From contig NZ_CP136624.1 of assembly GCF_032917945.1 (NCBI RefSeq), positions 992,001 to 1,056,000 of the forward strand: a stretch of DNA of 64,000 bases. Reading direction: 5' to 3'. Within the stretch, counting starts at the first letter, position 1. Each line of letters starts with the position of its first letter. This document shows, one piece after another, positions 55,018-63,111 of this stretch. This DNA comes from Bradyrhizobium sp. sBnM-33. GTDB taxonomy: Bacteria > Pseudomonadota > Alphaproteobacteria > Rhizobiales > Xanthobacteraceae. Made by a program: the position numbers and the translations under genes. A model generated the notes under the pieces. The model saw only the letters and a list, made by a program, of their open reading frames with translations. It was not told the origin of the DNA and searched no databases.

Positions 55018-55140
55018 GTGGACGACCCCCTCCGGTGATTCGTTGTTGAACAATCACCCTTTGGCACATTCGATGCCGGGAGCGGGCGTCGTCCACCACA
55101 TCATTCGCGTCGGTTTGGCCTGACCACTGTGACTTCCGGT
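55018..55140 (-). other. Structured 5' flank of the broken IS110 element
   Basis: TGGACGAC (55019–55026) pairs with GTCGTCCA (55088–55095), and TGATTCGTTGTTGAACAATCA lies between them as an inner hairpin. It is upstream of the transposase start, where IS110-branch elements encode their bridge RNA. The rest of the gap to 55370 shows no gene. Confidence 0.4.
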
Positions 55141-55370
55141 CTACCCGGTGAAGGGACATTCTCAGGATAGGCGGGCATGTCTCAAAGGTGCCAGGAACGA
55201 CATCGGAGATGCCTTCGAGACTACGCGCCAGGCTCTAGAATTCAGGGTCGATGAGCGGGAAAAATGCTGAAAAAGTTGACGATTTTCCCCAATAATTCTG
55301 CCAAATATTGGCGTTTCGACTTTTGAGGTTTACCCGACGAATTCCGACGGCTTTGCGCGAGGAGTATCTG

Positions 55371-56198
55371 ATGAACTCGAGCAGCAACGCAGATTTTTCG
55401 ACAATACTAAACCGCATTCTTGATACGGCGGCGGACAATCTCAGGATCGCAAAGATTCTGGTTCAAATGGGTCTCGATCCCAACAACATTACCTACGATG
55501 CCCTACTCAACCGGCTGCTAGAAATTGTGCTGGCCAACATCACGCTTGCCAATATGTTCGCTGTGATTGGTGCCACCTTTCTTGTAGCTACGTTGCTGAT
55601 GCATACAATGGTGCCGCTGCGCATCGCGAACATGGTCGGCTGTACATTCTTCGTCGTCTTTGGCGCGCTCTCCGGAAGCGTCGGGACTTTTATCCTGTAT
55701 CTGCTTTTCCTGCCGATCAATGCAATTCGCCTCCGCCAAATGCTCAAACTGATCAAGAGGGCACGCATAGCCACAGAGGGCGATACCTCATTGGAATGGC
55801 TCAAACCTTTCATGACCGAGCGCAAATATCGCAAGGGCGACAAATTGTGCAGCAAGGGCGATGCAGCCAACGAAATGTTTTTGATCATCACCGGAAAATT
55901 CCTGGTCACCGAATTCAGCGTAGAGCTTCCGCCTGGAAGTCTGATGGGCGAGCTTGGCTTCCTGACGCCGAAAAATCGACGGACGGCGACGATCGAGTGC
56001 ATCGAGGGCGGCCATGTGCTGACAATTGAGTATGATAAGTTGCTGGAGATTTACTTTCAAAATCCGGAATTTGGTTATTACTTCCTCATCCTCACCAGTC
56101 ACCGCCTGCTGGAGAATAATGCAAAGCTTGAAGAAATCATCGCACAGAACAAAATCGCACCGCCGATTGCAGTCGCGAGCGGTACGGTTGAACTTTAG
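55371..56198 (+). CDS. Membrane protein with C-terminal cyclic-nucleotide-binding domain
   Basis: A 275-residue protein. After a polar helical N-terminus (1–55) it has three hydrophobic segments (about 58–78, 84–101, 103–118), then a cytoplasmic cNMP-binding domain (about 140–255). The phosphate-binding cassette reads GELGFLTPKNRRTATIE (193–209), with the Glu and Arg that contact cyclic nucleotide both present. The layout resembles Popeye proteins and the membrane effectors of cyclic-nucleotide defence systems; no channel pore signature is seen. GAGGAG lies upstream of ATG 55371. The nearest cyclase gene is 1.4 kb downstream on the same strand. The gene is less GC-rich than the core genes. 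Confidence 0.83.
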   Translation: MNSSSNADFSTILNRILDTAADNLRIAKILVQMGLDPNNITYDALLNRLLEIVLANITLANMFAVIGATFLVATLLMHTMVPLRIANMVGCTFFVVFGALSGSVGTFILYLLFLPINAIRLRQMLKLIKRARIATEGDTSLEWLKPFMTERKYRKGDKLCSKGDAANEMFLIITGKFLVTEFSVELPPGSLMGELGFLTPKNRRTATIECIEGGHVLTIEYDKLLEIYFQNPEFGYYFLILTSHRLLENNAKLEEIIAQNKIAPPIAVASGTVEL

Positions 56199-56735
56199 AG
56201 GATGCTGAGCGAACAAGCCGATGTCCGCTAATCTGATGGTCCGGCCGTGCTCCTGCCCCGCCCGCGATACGCTTTGCAGCGGCGGCCAAATGCTCTCGAT
56301 GTCGCAAATGGGTAATCAACTGACCTCCGGCGCCGGACGCGCTTGGTCCGCTCTGGCATAACTACGGACATTGGCGAAATGCGCGGGCGAGTCTGTTTCG
56401 TGCCATCACCCGACTCATGCACCGCAGCAAACAGCATCTCTATTAGATCTCTCGCCGGTGATGGAGAGTACCTTTCAGGGCGGTACTCCATTCGGCCTTA
56501 CGCGCAGTGCCGAAAGCCGATATGATGAACTCGCGGACAAGCCTGCGAGGCTCTCCGATAGCTGCCCCTCAACACGAGGACGCACCGAAATCCGGTCGCT
56601 GCAACGGGCAGCGCAGTGGGATCGGCAGCTACAACAATGCTTGTAAAAATCAAACCTACGTTTCGCGGGTGTCGCAGCAGCCAGTGTCTGCACTGCGGTG
56701 CTGCACGCCGCGCGAGCCAACCAGGGAGGAAGTCC
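56199..56735. other. Intergenic region holding a solitary IS-end remnant
   Basis: 537 bases without a supported gene. Bases 56223–56262 match the left end of the intact IS110 element (52124–52163) at about 35 of 40 positions; no transposase is attached. The rest shows nothing recognisable. Confidence 0.55.
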
Positions 56736-57206
56736 ATGCCTCGTACACTCATGATTGGCGCAGTATCGGGCGCAGCCCTCACTTTGTCAGCGGCCACTTT
56801 CGCGCAGCAAGCTCAGTTCGGCACGCCCCAGGAGGCCAGGGCAATGCTCGATAAGGCAGTCGTTGTCTTAAAGGCGGACCAACCGGTGGCCCTGGCGATG
56901 TTTCTCAAGGGAGAGGGCGGGTTTCGAGATCGCGACCTTTATCCGTTCTGTTTCCGAACCGGGGACGGGAAGGCGCTTGCGAGTCCGCCTTCCGTTCCAG
57001 CTGGCACGGACGTTAGAACCCTGAAGGATGCAACCGGCAATGCATATGGTCAGGAACTCTATGCTGCCGCGCAGAAGCCCGAAGGTCAAATCACCGAAGT
57101 TAGCTACATGTTTGTAAGGCCAGGCGCCGACGCAAAGCCGCTACCTAAGGTGAGCTTCGTAACCAGGGTCGGCGAACTCGGCTGCGGCGTCGGATACTAC
57201 AAGTAA
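56736..57206 (+). CDS. Small periplasmic Cache-like protein
   Basis: A 156-residue exported protein with AGGGAGGAA directly upstream of the ATG and a signal peptide (MIGAVSGAALTLSAATFAQQ). The mature part resembles single Cache domains: ARAMLDKAVVVLKADQPVALAMFLKGEGGFRDRDLYPFCF, then GNAYGQELYAAAQKPEGQITEVSYMFVRPGA and KVSFVTRVGELGCGVGYYK. Such stand-alone domains bind small ligands in the periplasm. Two Cys may form a disulfide. It could feed a signalling protein, but none is adjacent except the soluble cyclase. Confidence 0.78.
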   Translation: MPRTLMIGAVSGAALTLSAATFAQQAQFGTPQEARAMLDKAVVVLKADQPVALAMFLKGEGGFRDRDLYPFCFRTGDGKALASPPSVPAGTDVRTLKDATGNAYGQELYAAAQKPEGQITEVSYMFVRPGADAKPLPKVSFVTRVGELGCGVGYYK

Positions 57207-57470
57207 CTAACCCGGCCGTGCCGTAATGCGGGCAGTGACGGCCTGACCACCGCCCATCGGTTTCGCAAGTTCTTTGAAGGGCGTGACCCCACGCGGGACC
57301 GCGCTACCCCGGCCTCTAAACGTATTTTCAATCGCGCAATCTCGGCTTGATTTTATGCCGCTCGGTACACACAAAGGGCGGTGCGCCGATAGGCCAGAAG
57401 CAAAACCTCAAACTGCGAATGTTTGACGATGCCCGCTTCAGCCCCGTGAGCGGACATTGTCAGCTAGACC

Positions 57471-57507
57471 GGTCATGTCCGGAAAGTGCCCATTAGCCGA
57501 CATGACC
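57471..57507. repeat. Inverted repeat upstream of the cyclase gene
   Basis: GGTCATGTC (57471–57479) and GACATGACC (57499–57507) form a perfect 9-base stem. The loop contains CATTAGCCGAC, the reverse complement of the GTCGGCTAATG at the tip of the intact IS110 element. The 378-base gap from 57207 to 57584 has no other recognisable feature. Confidence 0.6.
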
Positions 57508-57584
57508 GTTCCACGCCGGCCGCATCATTGCCCAGTCGGCTAAGCCCCTTTACGATCAGGAAACGGGGGGGCGGAGATACTCCA

Positions 57585-59291
57585 TTGACCCGTGAGCAGC
57601 GCCGCTTAGCAGCCATCTTTGCAGCCGACGTGGTCGGCTATTCCCGCCTGATGGGGCGGGACGAAAGTGGTACCGTGGCGCGCCTGCGGGAACACCGCAA
57701 ACTGCACCTGGAACCTGTGTTGGCCGACCATGGCGGCCGCTTGGTTAAGCTGATAGGCGATGGCGCCCTGGTGAAGTTTGCCAGCGCCGTCGATGCACTA
57801 GGCGCTGCCATCGAGTTCCAGCAGGTCATGGCCGAGGCCAATCGTGACCAGCCCCAAGACGATGCCATCGTGTTCCGGATCGGCCTGCATCTCGGCGACC
57901 TGATTGTGGACGGCGACGATCTCTACGGTGACGGCGTGAACGTAGCCGCGAGGCTGGAGGCCGAAGCGCAGCCGGGTGGCATCGTGATTTCGGGTGACGT
58001 GCACAATGCCGTCGCTGGCCGATTGAAGGCGACCTTCGTGGCCTTAGGAGAGCTGTCGCTTAAGAACATCGAGCGGCCGGTGCGCGCCTTTGGAGTGCAG
58101 ATGGACGGTATCCCGGCCACGGCGGCCCCGCCCCACGCCACTGACGTGCTCCTGACACTACCCGACAAGCCATCCGTCGCCGTGCTGCCGTTTGAGAATA
58201 TGAGCCGCGACCCGGAGCAGGAATATTTCGTCGATGGTCTCGTAGAGGATATCATCACGGGGCTTTCAAGTTTCAAGTCGCTCTTCGTCATCGCGCGAAA
58301 TTCGACCTTCGCGTACAAGGGCAAATCGCCAGACATCCGGCAAGTCGGGCGCGAACTCGGGGTGCGCTATGTGCTTGAGGGTAGCGTCCGCAAAGTGGGC
58401 AATCGCATTCGCATCACCGGACAGCTCATAGACGCAGCTAACGGCACACATTTGTGGGCAGACCGCTTTGATGGCGCGCTCGAAGACGTGTTCGAGCTTC
58501 AAGACCGCGTGACCGAAAACGTAGTTGGCATCATCGCGCCGCGGGTGGAGCAGGCCGAGATCGAGCGCGCCCGAAGCAAGCCTGCGCGCAATCTGAAGGC
58601 GTACGATCTGGTCTTGCGCGCCGTTGCGCTGACGCGAACCCGACGGCGGCCCGAGGTCGAGCAGGCGCTCGGCCTGCTTAGACAGGCGGTGCAGATTGAT
58701 CCGAGCTACGCACGAGGCATGGCCAATCTATCGCTCTGTTGCTGGATATTCATTGCTCAGGGTTTCGGACATCGAGACACCCCTCTAGTTGCAGATAACG
58801 AGGTGGCTCAAAGGGCGGTCGCGCTCGACCCGGCCGATTCCGAGGTCGTAGCCATCGCCGCCCTTATCCTCGGTGTGTCGGGCGACATGGAGACCGGCTT
58901 AGCCTTAGTGGAGAAGGCCATAGGTCTCAATCGCAACAATGCCGAAGCGTTTCGGGTGGGGGGGAATCTCTACGCGTATAGGGGCGAGATCGATAGGGCG
59001 GTCGAGCATCTGCAGCAATGCGAGCGCCTCAATCCATTGGACGCGGGCTGGAGTGGGAGTGTGGCCTACCCGATTGCCTATTTTGGCGCGGCGATCATGA
59101 GAAAGTCGTGGATTGGACAGCGCGCATCCTTCGCGAGCGCCCCAATGTCGCGGGCGCGCTTCGCTACCGCGCGGCGAGCCTCGCTCTTCTCGGCCGCACA
59201 CACGAGGCGCGGCAGGTCATCGCTCGATTGCTCGAGCATGCGCCAGGCTACACCGTATCCGAGGTGCGCCGGCACCACGAGTTCGACATGA
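57585..59291 (+). CDS. Class III adenylate/guanylate cyclase with TPR region, C-terminus frameshifted
   Basis: A soluble protein of 568 residues as it reads now. The cyclase domain has FAADVVGYSRL (metal Asp), GDGALVKF and GDGVNVAARLE (ribose/transition-state Asn and Arg). A TolB-like segment KPSVAVLPFENMSRDPEQEYFVDGLVEDI and TPR repeats (from about residue 350) follow. A base appears to be missing near 59090: another frame continues as GDHEKVVDWTARILRERPNVAGAL to a stop at 59363–59365, the family's usual C-terminus. The catalytic domain is intact. TTG 57585 has a purine-rich GGGGGGGCGGAG upstream; the GTG at 57486 lies in a repeat. Confidence 0.82.
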   Translation: MTREQRRLAAIFAADVVGYSRLMGRDESGTVARLREHRKLHLEPVLADHGGRLVKLIGDGALVKFASAVDALGAAIEFQQVMAEANRDQPQDDAIVFRIGLHLGDLIVDGDDLYGDGVNVAARLEAEAQPGGIVISGDVHNAVAGRLKATFVALGELSLKNIERPVRAFGVQMDGIPATAAPPHATDVLLTLPDKPSVAVLPFENMSRDPEQEYFVDGLVEDIITGLSSFKSLFVIARNSTFAYKGKSPDIRQVGRELGVRYVLEGSVRKVGNRIRITGQLIDAANGTHLWADRFDGALEDVFELQDRVTENVVGIIAPRVEQAEIERARSKPARNLKAYDLVLRAVALTRTRRRPEVEQALGLLRQAVQIDPSYARGMANLSLCCWIFIAQGFGHRDTPLVADNEVAQRAVALDPADSEVVAIAALILGVSGDMETGLALVEKAIGLNRNNAEAFRVGGNLYAYRGEIDRAVEHLQQCERLNPLDAGWSGSVAYPIAYFGAAIMRKSWIGQRASFASAPMSRARFATARRASLFSAAHTRRGRSSLDCSSMRQATPYPRCAGTTSST

Positions 59292-59365
59292 ATAGCCCTT
59301 TCAAGAGACCAGATGTCGCCGAATCCCTGTACCGTGGATTGCGGCTTGCGGGCCTTCCGGAATGA
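59092..59365 (+). pseudogene. Out-of-frame C-terminal part of the cyclase gene
   Basis: This stretch encodes the expected last 91 or so residues (DHEKVVDWTARILRERP, RYRAASLALLGRTHEARQVI, FKRPDVAESLYRGLRLAGLPE) but is one frame off from the upstream gene. Either the gene is truncated in nature or there is a sequencing error. Confidence 0.75.
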
Positions 59366-59435
59366 TGTCCGCACCCTTGTATGCCATCCAGCTATTTTTC
59401 CTCCGCGCTAGGCGAGGTGATCGAGTAAGCGGTTT

Positions 59436-59516
59436 CGTGATGTCCGTTCTGGGTCAATCGCGTCGGTTGCCCCACCGCTGACCACTTCCGGTCCTCCCCC
59501 AACTGCGGACATCACG
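59436..59516. repeat. 81-base inverted-repeat element
   Basis: CGTGATGTCCG (59436–59446) and CGGACATCACG (59506–59516) are perfect 11-base inverted repeats. The unit contains GATGTCCGTTCTGGGTCAATCGC, found again with one mismatch at 60549–60571. MITE-like. It lies in the 359-base gap before the methyltransferase gene; no gene is seen in the gap. Confidence 0.7.
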
Positions 59517-59724
59517 CATCGGGATCACCACTTTTGAAAAATGCCAGAAGCCGACGAGTTCAGTGCGCATGCAGAAGATGCGACTGTTATTCCGGCCCCC
59601 TGTGGCGGAGCCGAACTCATATTCATCGTGGGGGCTCTCAGGCAATATTCGTGCTTCGCAAACATTGAGGAACATTCATCCGGTTTGATCCTTTACTAAG
59701 GGGCGGAGAAAGTTCAGGTGACCC

Positions 59725-60462
59725 TTGAACGTCGGTGAGAAGACCATCGAACGAGACGACTCATTCAGCCCAGCACGGGCTGTTTATCGCACACTGGTGC
59801 ACTTCTTCTCCTACCGCTTCATTCTTACCCGTAAACAGTCAACCACGACCCACGTCGAAGGATTTGATCTCGCGGTGCTGCCATCGGTCTTCCATCCGAA
59901 GATCTTCCTGACCAGCGCATTTTTCGCGCGATTTCTGCAATCGTTAGACTTGCAGGGAAAAAACGTCGTAGAAATCGGCACCGGCTCTGGAATACTCTCA
60001 CTATCGGCAGCCAAGGCGGGCGCTAAGTCGGTCATCGCCTTGGACATAAATCCGGCGGCGGTCAAGGCTGCCAACTTAAACGCAGCAAAGAATGGTTTTG
60101 AGCAAGTAAGAGCGTTTCAATCCGATCTGTTTTCCGCCATACCGGCGGAGCGCAAGTTTGATATCATCATCTCTAGCCCACCATCTTTCTCGGGTGAGCC
60201 ACGCGACGATGCTGACCGAGCTTGGCATGCTGGTCCTGGTTACCGGGATATCTTGCCTCTGTTCAAGCAGTCCGCTCAGAGGTTGCACCCGAACGGAAGA
60301 ATGTATCTCCTACTTTCATCAGACAGCAACCTCGCTTTGATGGATCGCCTGACCCGTTCAGCCGGCCTTAGCTCGAAGCAGATTGCAAAGCGCTCAATTT
60401 GGGTAGAGGCGTTCTATCTGTATGAGCTTTCGTTGGCAGAAACTGATCTAATACCCGATTAG
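59725..60462 (+). CDS. Class I SAM-dependent methyltransferase, HemK/RsmC-like
   Basis: A 245-residue methyltransferase. SAM motif I is VVEIGTGSGILSLSAAKAG, the acidic strand end is IALDINPAAVKAANLNA, and the catalytic motif is SPPSF in IIISSPPSFSG, related to the NPPY/NPPF motif of enzymes acting on amide or exocyclic amino groups. An N-terminal helix segment (about 50 residues) precedes the fold. The start is TTG 59725 with CAGGTGA upstream; no ATG fits. It stands alone between two copies of a short repeat. Substrate unknown; acquired by transfer is plausible given its lower GC. Confidence 0.78.
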   Translation: MNVGEKTIERDDSFSPARAVYRTLVHFFSYRFILTRKQSTTTHVEGFDLAVLPSVFHPKIFLTSAFFARFLQSLDLQGKNVVEIGTGSGILSLSAAKAGAKSVIALDINPAAVKAANLNAAKNGFEQVRAFQSDLFSAIPAERKFDIIISSPPSFSGEPRDDADRAWHAGPGYRDILPLFKQSAQRLHPNGRMYLLLSSDSNLALMDRLTRSAGLSSKQIAKRSIWVEAFYLYELSLAETDLIPD

Positions 60463-60548
60463 GAACATCGGATTTGACGGTCTCGGCGTCGTTCCAGGAC
60501 CGCCAGCCGTCCAAATTTCAAACTCTTTGGCGGCTCCCGACCACTTTC

Positions 60549-60571
60549 GATGTCCGTTCCGGGTCAATCGC
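60549..60571. repeat. Partial copy of the 81-base repeat
   Basis: GATGTCCGTTCCGGGTCAATCGC matches 59439–59461 with one mismatch in the same orientation. The mirrored end is missing. The 262-base gap around it has no gene. Confidence 0.7.
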
Positions 60572-60724
60572 TACACGGGCGACTCAGCGGCAAGTCTGGT
60601 CATGCCGGCTATGCCTCCGAAAGCGGAAGTAAATTCAGAGCATTAGCGGCTTCGCTAGTGACCGGTGCGGATTGATGGCGCTCCCCCGGACGTCATTCAA
60701 GCTTCGAAACCGGAGCCTCGAATC

Positions 60725-60925
60725 ATGCGCTGCGAATTCAGCGAACATGAGTGGACCGCCATTAAGGCGATGTTGCCGAACAAGCCGCGCGGCGTTCGGC
60801 GAGTAGATGACCGCCGCGTGCTCGATGGCATCGTTTGGGTCCTGCGTTCAGGTGCGCCATGGCGCGACCTGCCCGCGACCTATGTCCCCGCACGACTTGT
60901 TACAATCGCTACCTTCGGGGGATGA
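60725..60925 (+). pseudogene. IS5-family transposase remnant
   Basis: The first 60 or so residues of an IS5-type transposase: MRCEFSEHEWTAIKAMLPNK, then GVRRVDDRRVLDGIVWVLRSGAPWRDLPATY. A missing base after ATY shifts the usual GPRTTCYNR into another frame and the gene then ends. It is a dead fragment; bases 60926–61119 hold no gene. Confidence 0.82.
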
Positions 60926-61119
60926 TGGTCTTGTCTCGCTGATTTGCCCGACGTGTCAAATGTCGATTTTGGCACTCGATGAGTGCCGGCTACTGTGCAT
61001 GGGGTTGTTTTCAATATTTTGGCTGGGAGCGCCGAGGCTCCTCCGTGTCGTTCCGCCGTCTCTGGGCGACTGCATCGCCGATCCCGGATGATGACGGCGC
61101 GCGGCTTGGAACCGTCGCT

Positions 61120-61914
61120 CTACTTGCCAAGCGGCTCCAATATCTTCACTAGCTCCCCATGCACGAACTCATTCCCGCACACCACATCCCCGGTCTTCAG
61201 TGCGTCGTCATTGCCGCCGATGTCTGAGATCATGCCGCCTGCCTCGCGCACCATGATCTGCCCCGCTGCGATATCCCACGGCGACAGGTTGCGTTCCCAA
61301 TAGCCGTCGAGGCGGCCGGCGGCGACAAAGGCGAGGTCGAGCGAGGCGGCGCCGAAGCGGCGGAAGCCGGCCACCTTGTTCTGCAGCGCGGCCATCTCGC
61401 GGTTCGCCAGCTCATGGTCGCCGCGGCCGATATGCGGCAGGCCACAGGCGACCACGCATTCGTTGAGTTGGCGGCGGCCGGCGACGCGCAGCCGCTGGTC
61501 GTTGAGGAACGCGCCCTTGCCGCGCTCCGCAATGTACAACTCGTCATTGGCCGGATTGTAGATCACGCCGGCAATGATGGTGCCCTCGCGGGCGAGGCCG
61601 ATCGAGATCGCAAATTGCGGAATGCCATGCAGGAAGTTGGTGGTGCCGTCCAAGGGATCGACGATCCAGGTGTGGGTCTTGTCGGCGCCTTCGCGCGTGC
61701 CGCCTTCCTCGCCGATGAAGCCGTAGCCGGGACGTGCCTTGGCGAGGTCCTCGTACAGCATTTCCTCGGCGCGCTTGTCGGCCTTGGTGACGAAGTTCGC
61801 CGGCCCCTTCAGCGACACCTGCAGATGCTCGATCTCGCCGAGGTCGCGCTTGAGGCTGCGGCCGGCGCGGCGCGCGGCTTTCACCATGACGTTGATAATG
61901 GCTGAATACAGCAT
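61120..61914 (-). CDS. suhB: Inositol monophosphatase family protein
   Basis: A 264-residue Mg-dependent phosphatase. Metal-site motifs are EEGG (in GFIGEEGG), DPLDGTTNF and WDIAAGQIMVREAGG. SuhB in other bacteria dephosphorylates inositol phosphate and also takes part in rRNA transcription complexes. It ends just inside the accessory region and starts the return to conserved genes. Start MLYSAIINVMVKAARRAG is family-like. Confidence 0.93.
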   Translation of the reverse strand: MLYSAIINVMVKAARRAGRSLKRDLGEIEHLQVSLKGPANFVTKADKRAEEMLYEDLAKARPGYGFIGEEGGTREGADKTHTWIVDPLDGTTNFLHGIPQFAISIGLAREGTIIAGVIYNPANDELYIAERGKGAFLNDQRLRVAGRRQLNECVVACGLPHIGRGDHELANREMAALQNKVAGFRRFGAASLDLAFVAAGRLDGYWERNLSPWDIAAGQIMVREAGGMISDIGGNDDALKTGDVVCGNEFVHGELVKILEPLGK

Positions 61915-61956
61915 GATGTGAGCGCTTATGGTGTGAGAGGGAACGGTGCAATGCCG

Positions 61957-63102
61957 TCAGGGTTTAGGGACTGGGTGCCCTGCTGATGTGCCGCCGTCAA
62001 GGCGTGATTTGTCGGCGGTACCGGTCCATTTCCGCGCCGCCTCCTGCACCTTGGTGCGATCCTCGGGGCTGAGCTCCGCAAGCATTTCGTCCAGCTTAGG
62101 GTCACCCTTGCCGGCGGTCTTGGCGATGAGATGCCACTTGAAGCCCTCGATTTTGTCCACGGGTGTGCCCGCACCGTAGATCAGCAGCCAGGCCAGCCGG
62201 TTTTGCGCGACTGGGCTGTTTTGCCGGGCGGCCTTGCGCAAGAGCGCGACCGCGGCCGGCTGGTTCTTAGGCGTGCCTGTGCCGTTGAACAGCGCAATCG
62301 CATATTCGACCTCGGCGTCGACATTGTCGGCCAGCGACGCCGCCTGCAACAGCCGCACCGCCTTGTCGATGTCCTTCGGTACGCCGGTGCCTTCCTTGTA
62401 GAAGGTAGCCAACGCGTATTGCGCTTCGGGATTGCCTGCGTCGGCTGCGACGCGCAGCAGTTCGGCAGCGCGCCGGACATCCTGCGGCAGCGTGTTGCCG
62501 TCGAGATAGAGCAGCGCCAGATTGTAAGCCGCCTTCGGGTTGCCGAGCTTGGCCGCGGAGGCCAGGAGCTTGACGGCCTGTTCCCGATTGGTCGGCCCGC
62601 CGCGGCCGGACAGCCGCATCATGGCGAGTGCGAACATGCCCTCGCGGTCGCCGGCATCGGCTGCACGCTGGTACCAATCGGCGGCCTTGGCATAGTCGCG
62701 CTTGATGCCGAGCCCGTTGGCGTAGAGCTCGCCCAGCATCGTCATCGCCTTGGGGTCGCCGTTATACTGCGCGCGCGTCGTCGCGAGATCGAACGCCGTC
62801 TTGTACATGCCGCGCTGATAGGCGCCGTAGACGAGATCGACGTTGGGATCCTCGAAGGCGGCTGTCGGCGAGGGCGCGGGCGTGGGTGTCGCCGCCGGTT
62901 TGGGCGCTGCCGCCGGCTTCGGCGGCGCGGCGGGCTGCTTCGCTGCGGGCGGAGCTTTTGGCTTGGGCGGCGCTTCCTTTTTCGCCGGCGGCGGGCTGGC
63001 GGGCGGTTGCGCGGCGGGCGGCGTCAGCGAGATCTGCGCGGAGGCGCCGGCCACCGTCATCAAGAGGCCCGCAAGCAGCGATATGGGACGCAGGAGTTTC
63101 AT
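61957..63102 (-). CDS. Exported Sel1/TPR repeat protein
   Basis: A 381-residue protein with a signal peptide (LRPISLLAGLLMTVAGASAQ), then a Pro/Ala/Lys-rich linker (about 25–85), then six or so Sel1-like repeats of 36 residues, for example AMTMLGELYANGLGIKRDYAKAADWYQRAADAGDREG. Such proteins are periplasmic scaffolds. It lies nine bases upstream-ended from thiE in the same orientation (thiE first), so it is probably transcribed with fba–thiE; suhB follows 42 bases later. Confidence 0.87.
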   Translation of the reverse strand: MKLLRPISLLAGLLMTVAGASAQISLTPPAAQPPASPPPAKKEAPPKPKAPPAAKQPAAPPKPAAAPKPAATPTPAPSPTAAFEDPNVDLVYGAYQRGMYKTAFDLATTRAQYNGDPKAMTMLGELYANGLGIKRDYAKAADWYQRAADAGDREGMFALAMMRLSGRGGPTNREQAVKLLASAAKLGNPKAAYNLALLYLDGNTLPQDVRRAAELLRVAADAGNPEAQYALATFYKEGTGVPKDIDKAVRLLQAASLADNVDAEVEYAIALFNGTGTPKNQPAAVALLRKAARQNSPVAQNRLAWLLIYGAGTPVDKIEGFKWHLIAKTAGKGDPKLDEMLAELSPEDRTKVQEAARKWTGTADKSRLDGGTSAGHPVPKP

Positions 63103-63111
63103 TGTCCGGCG

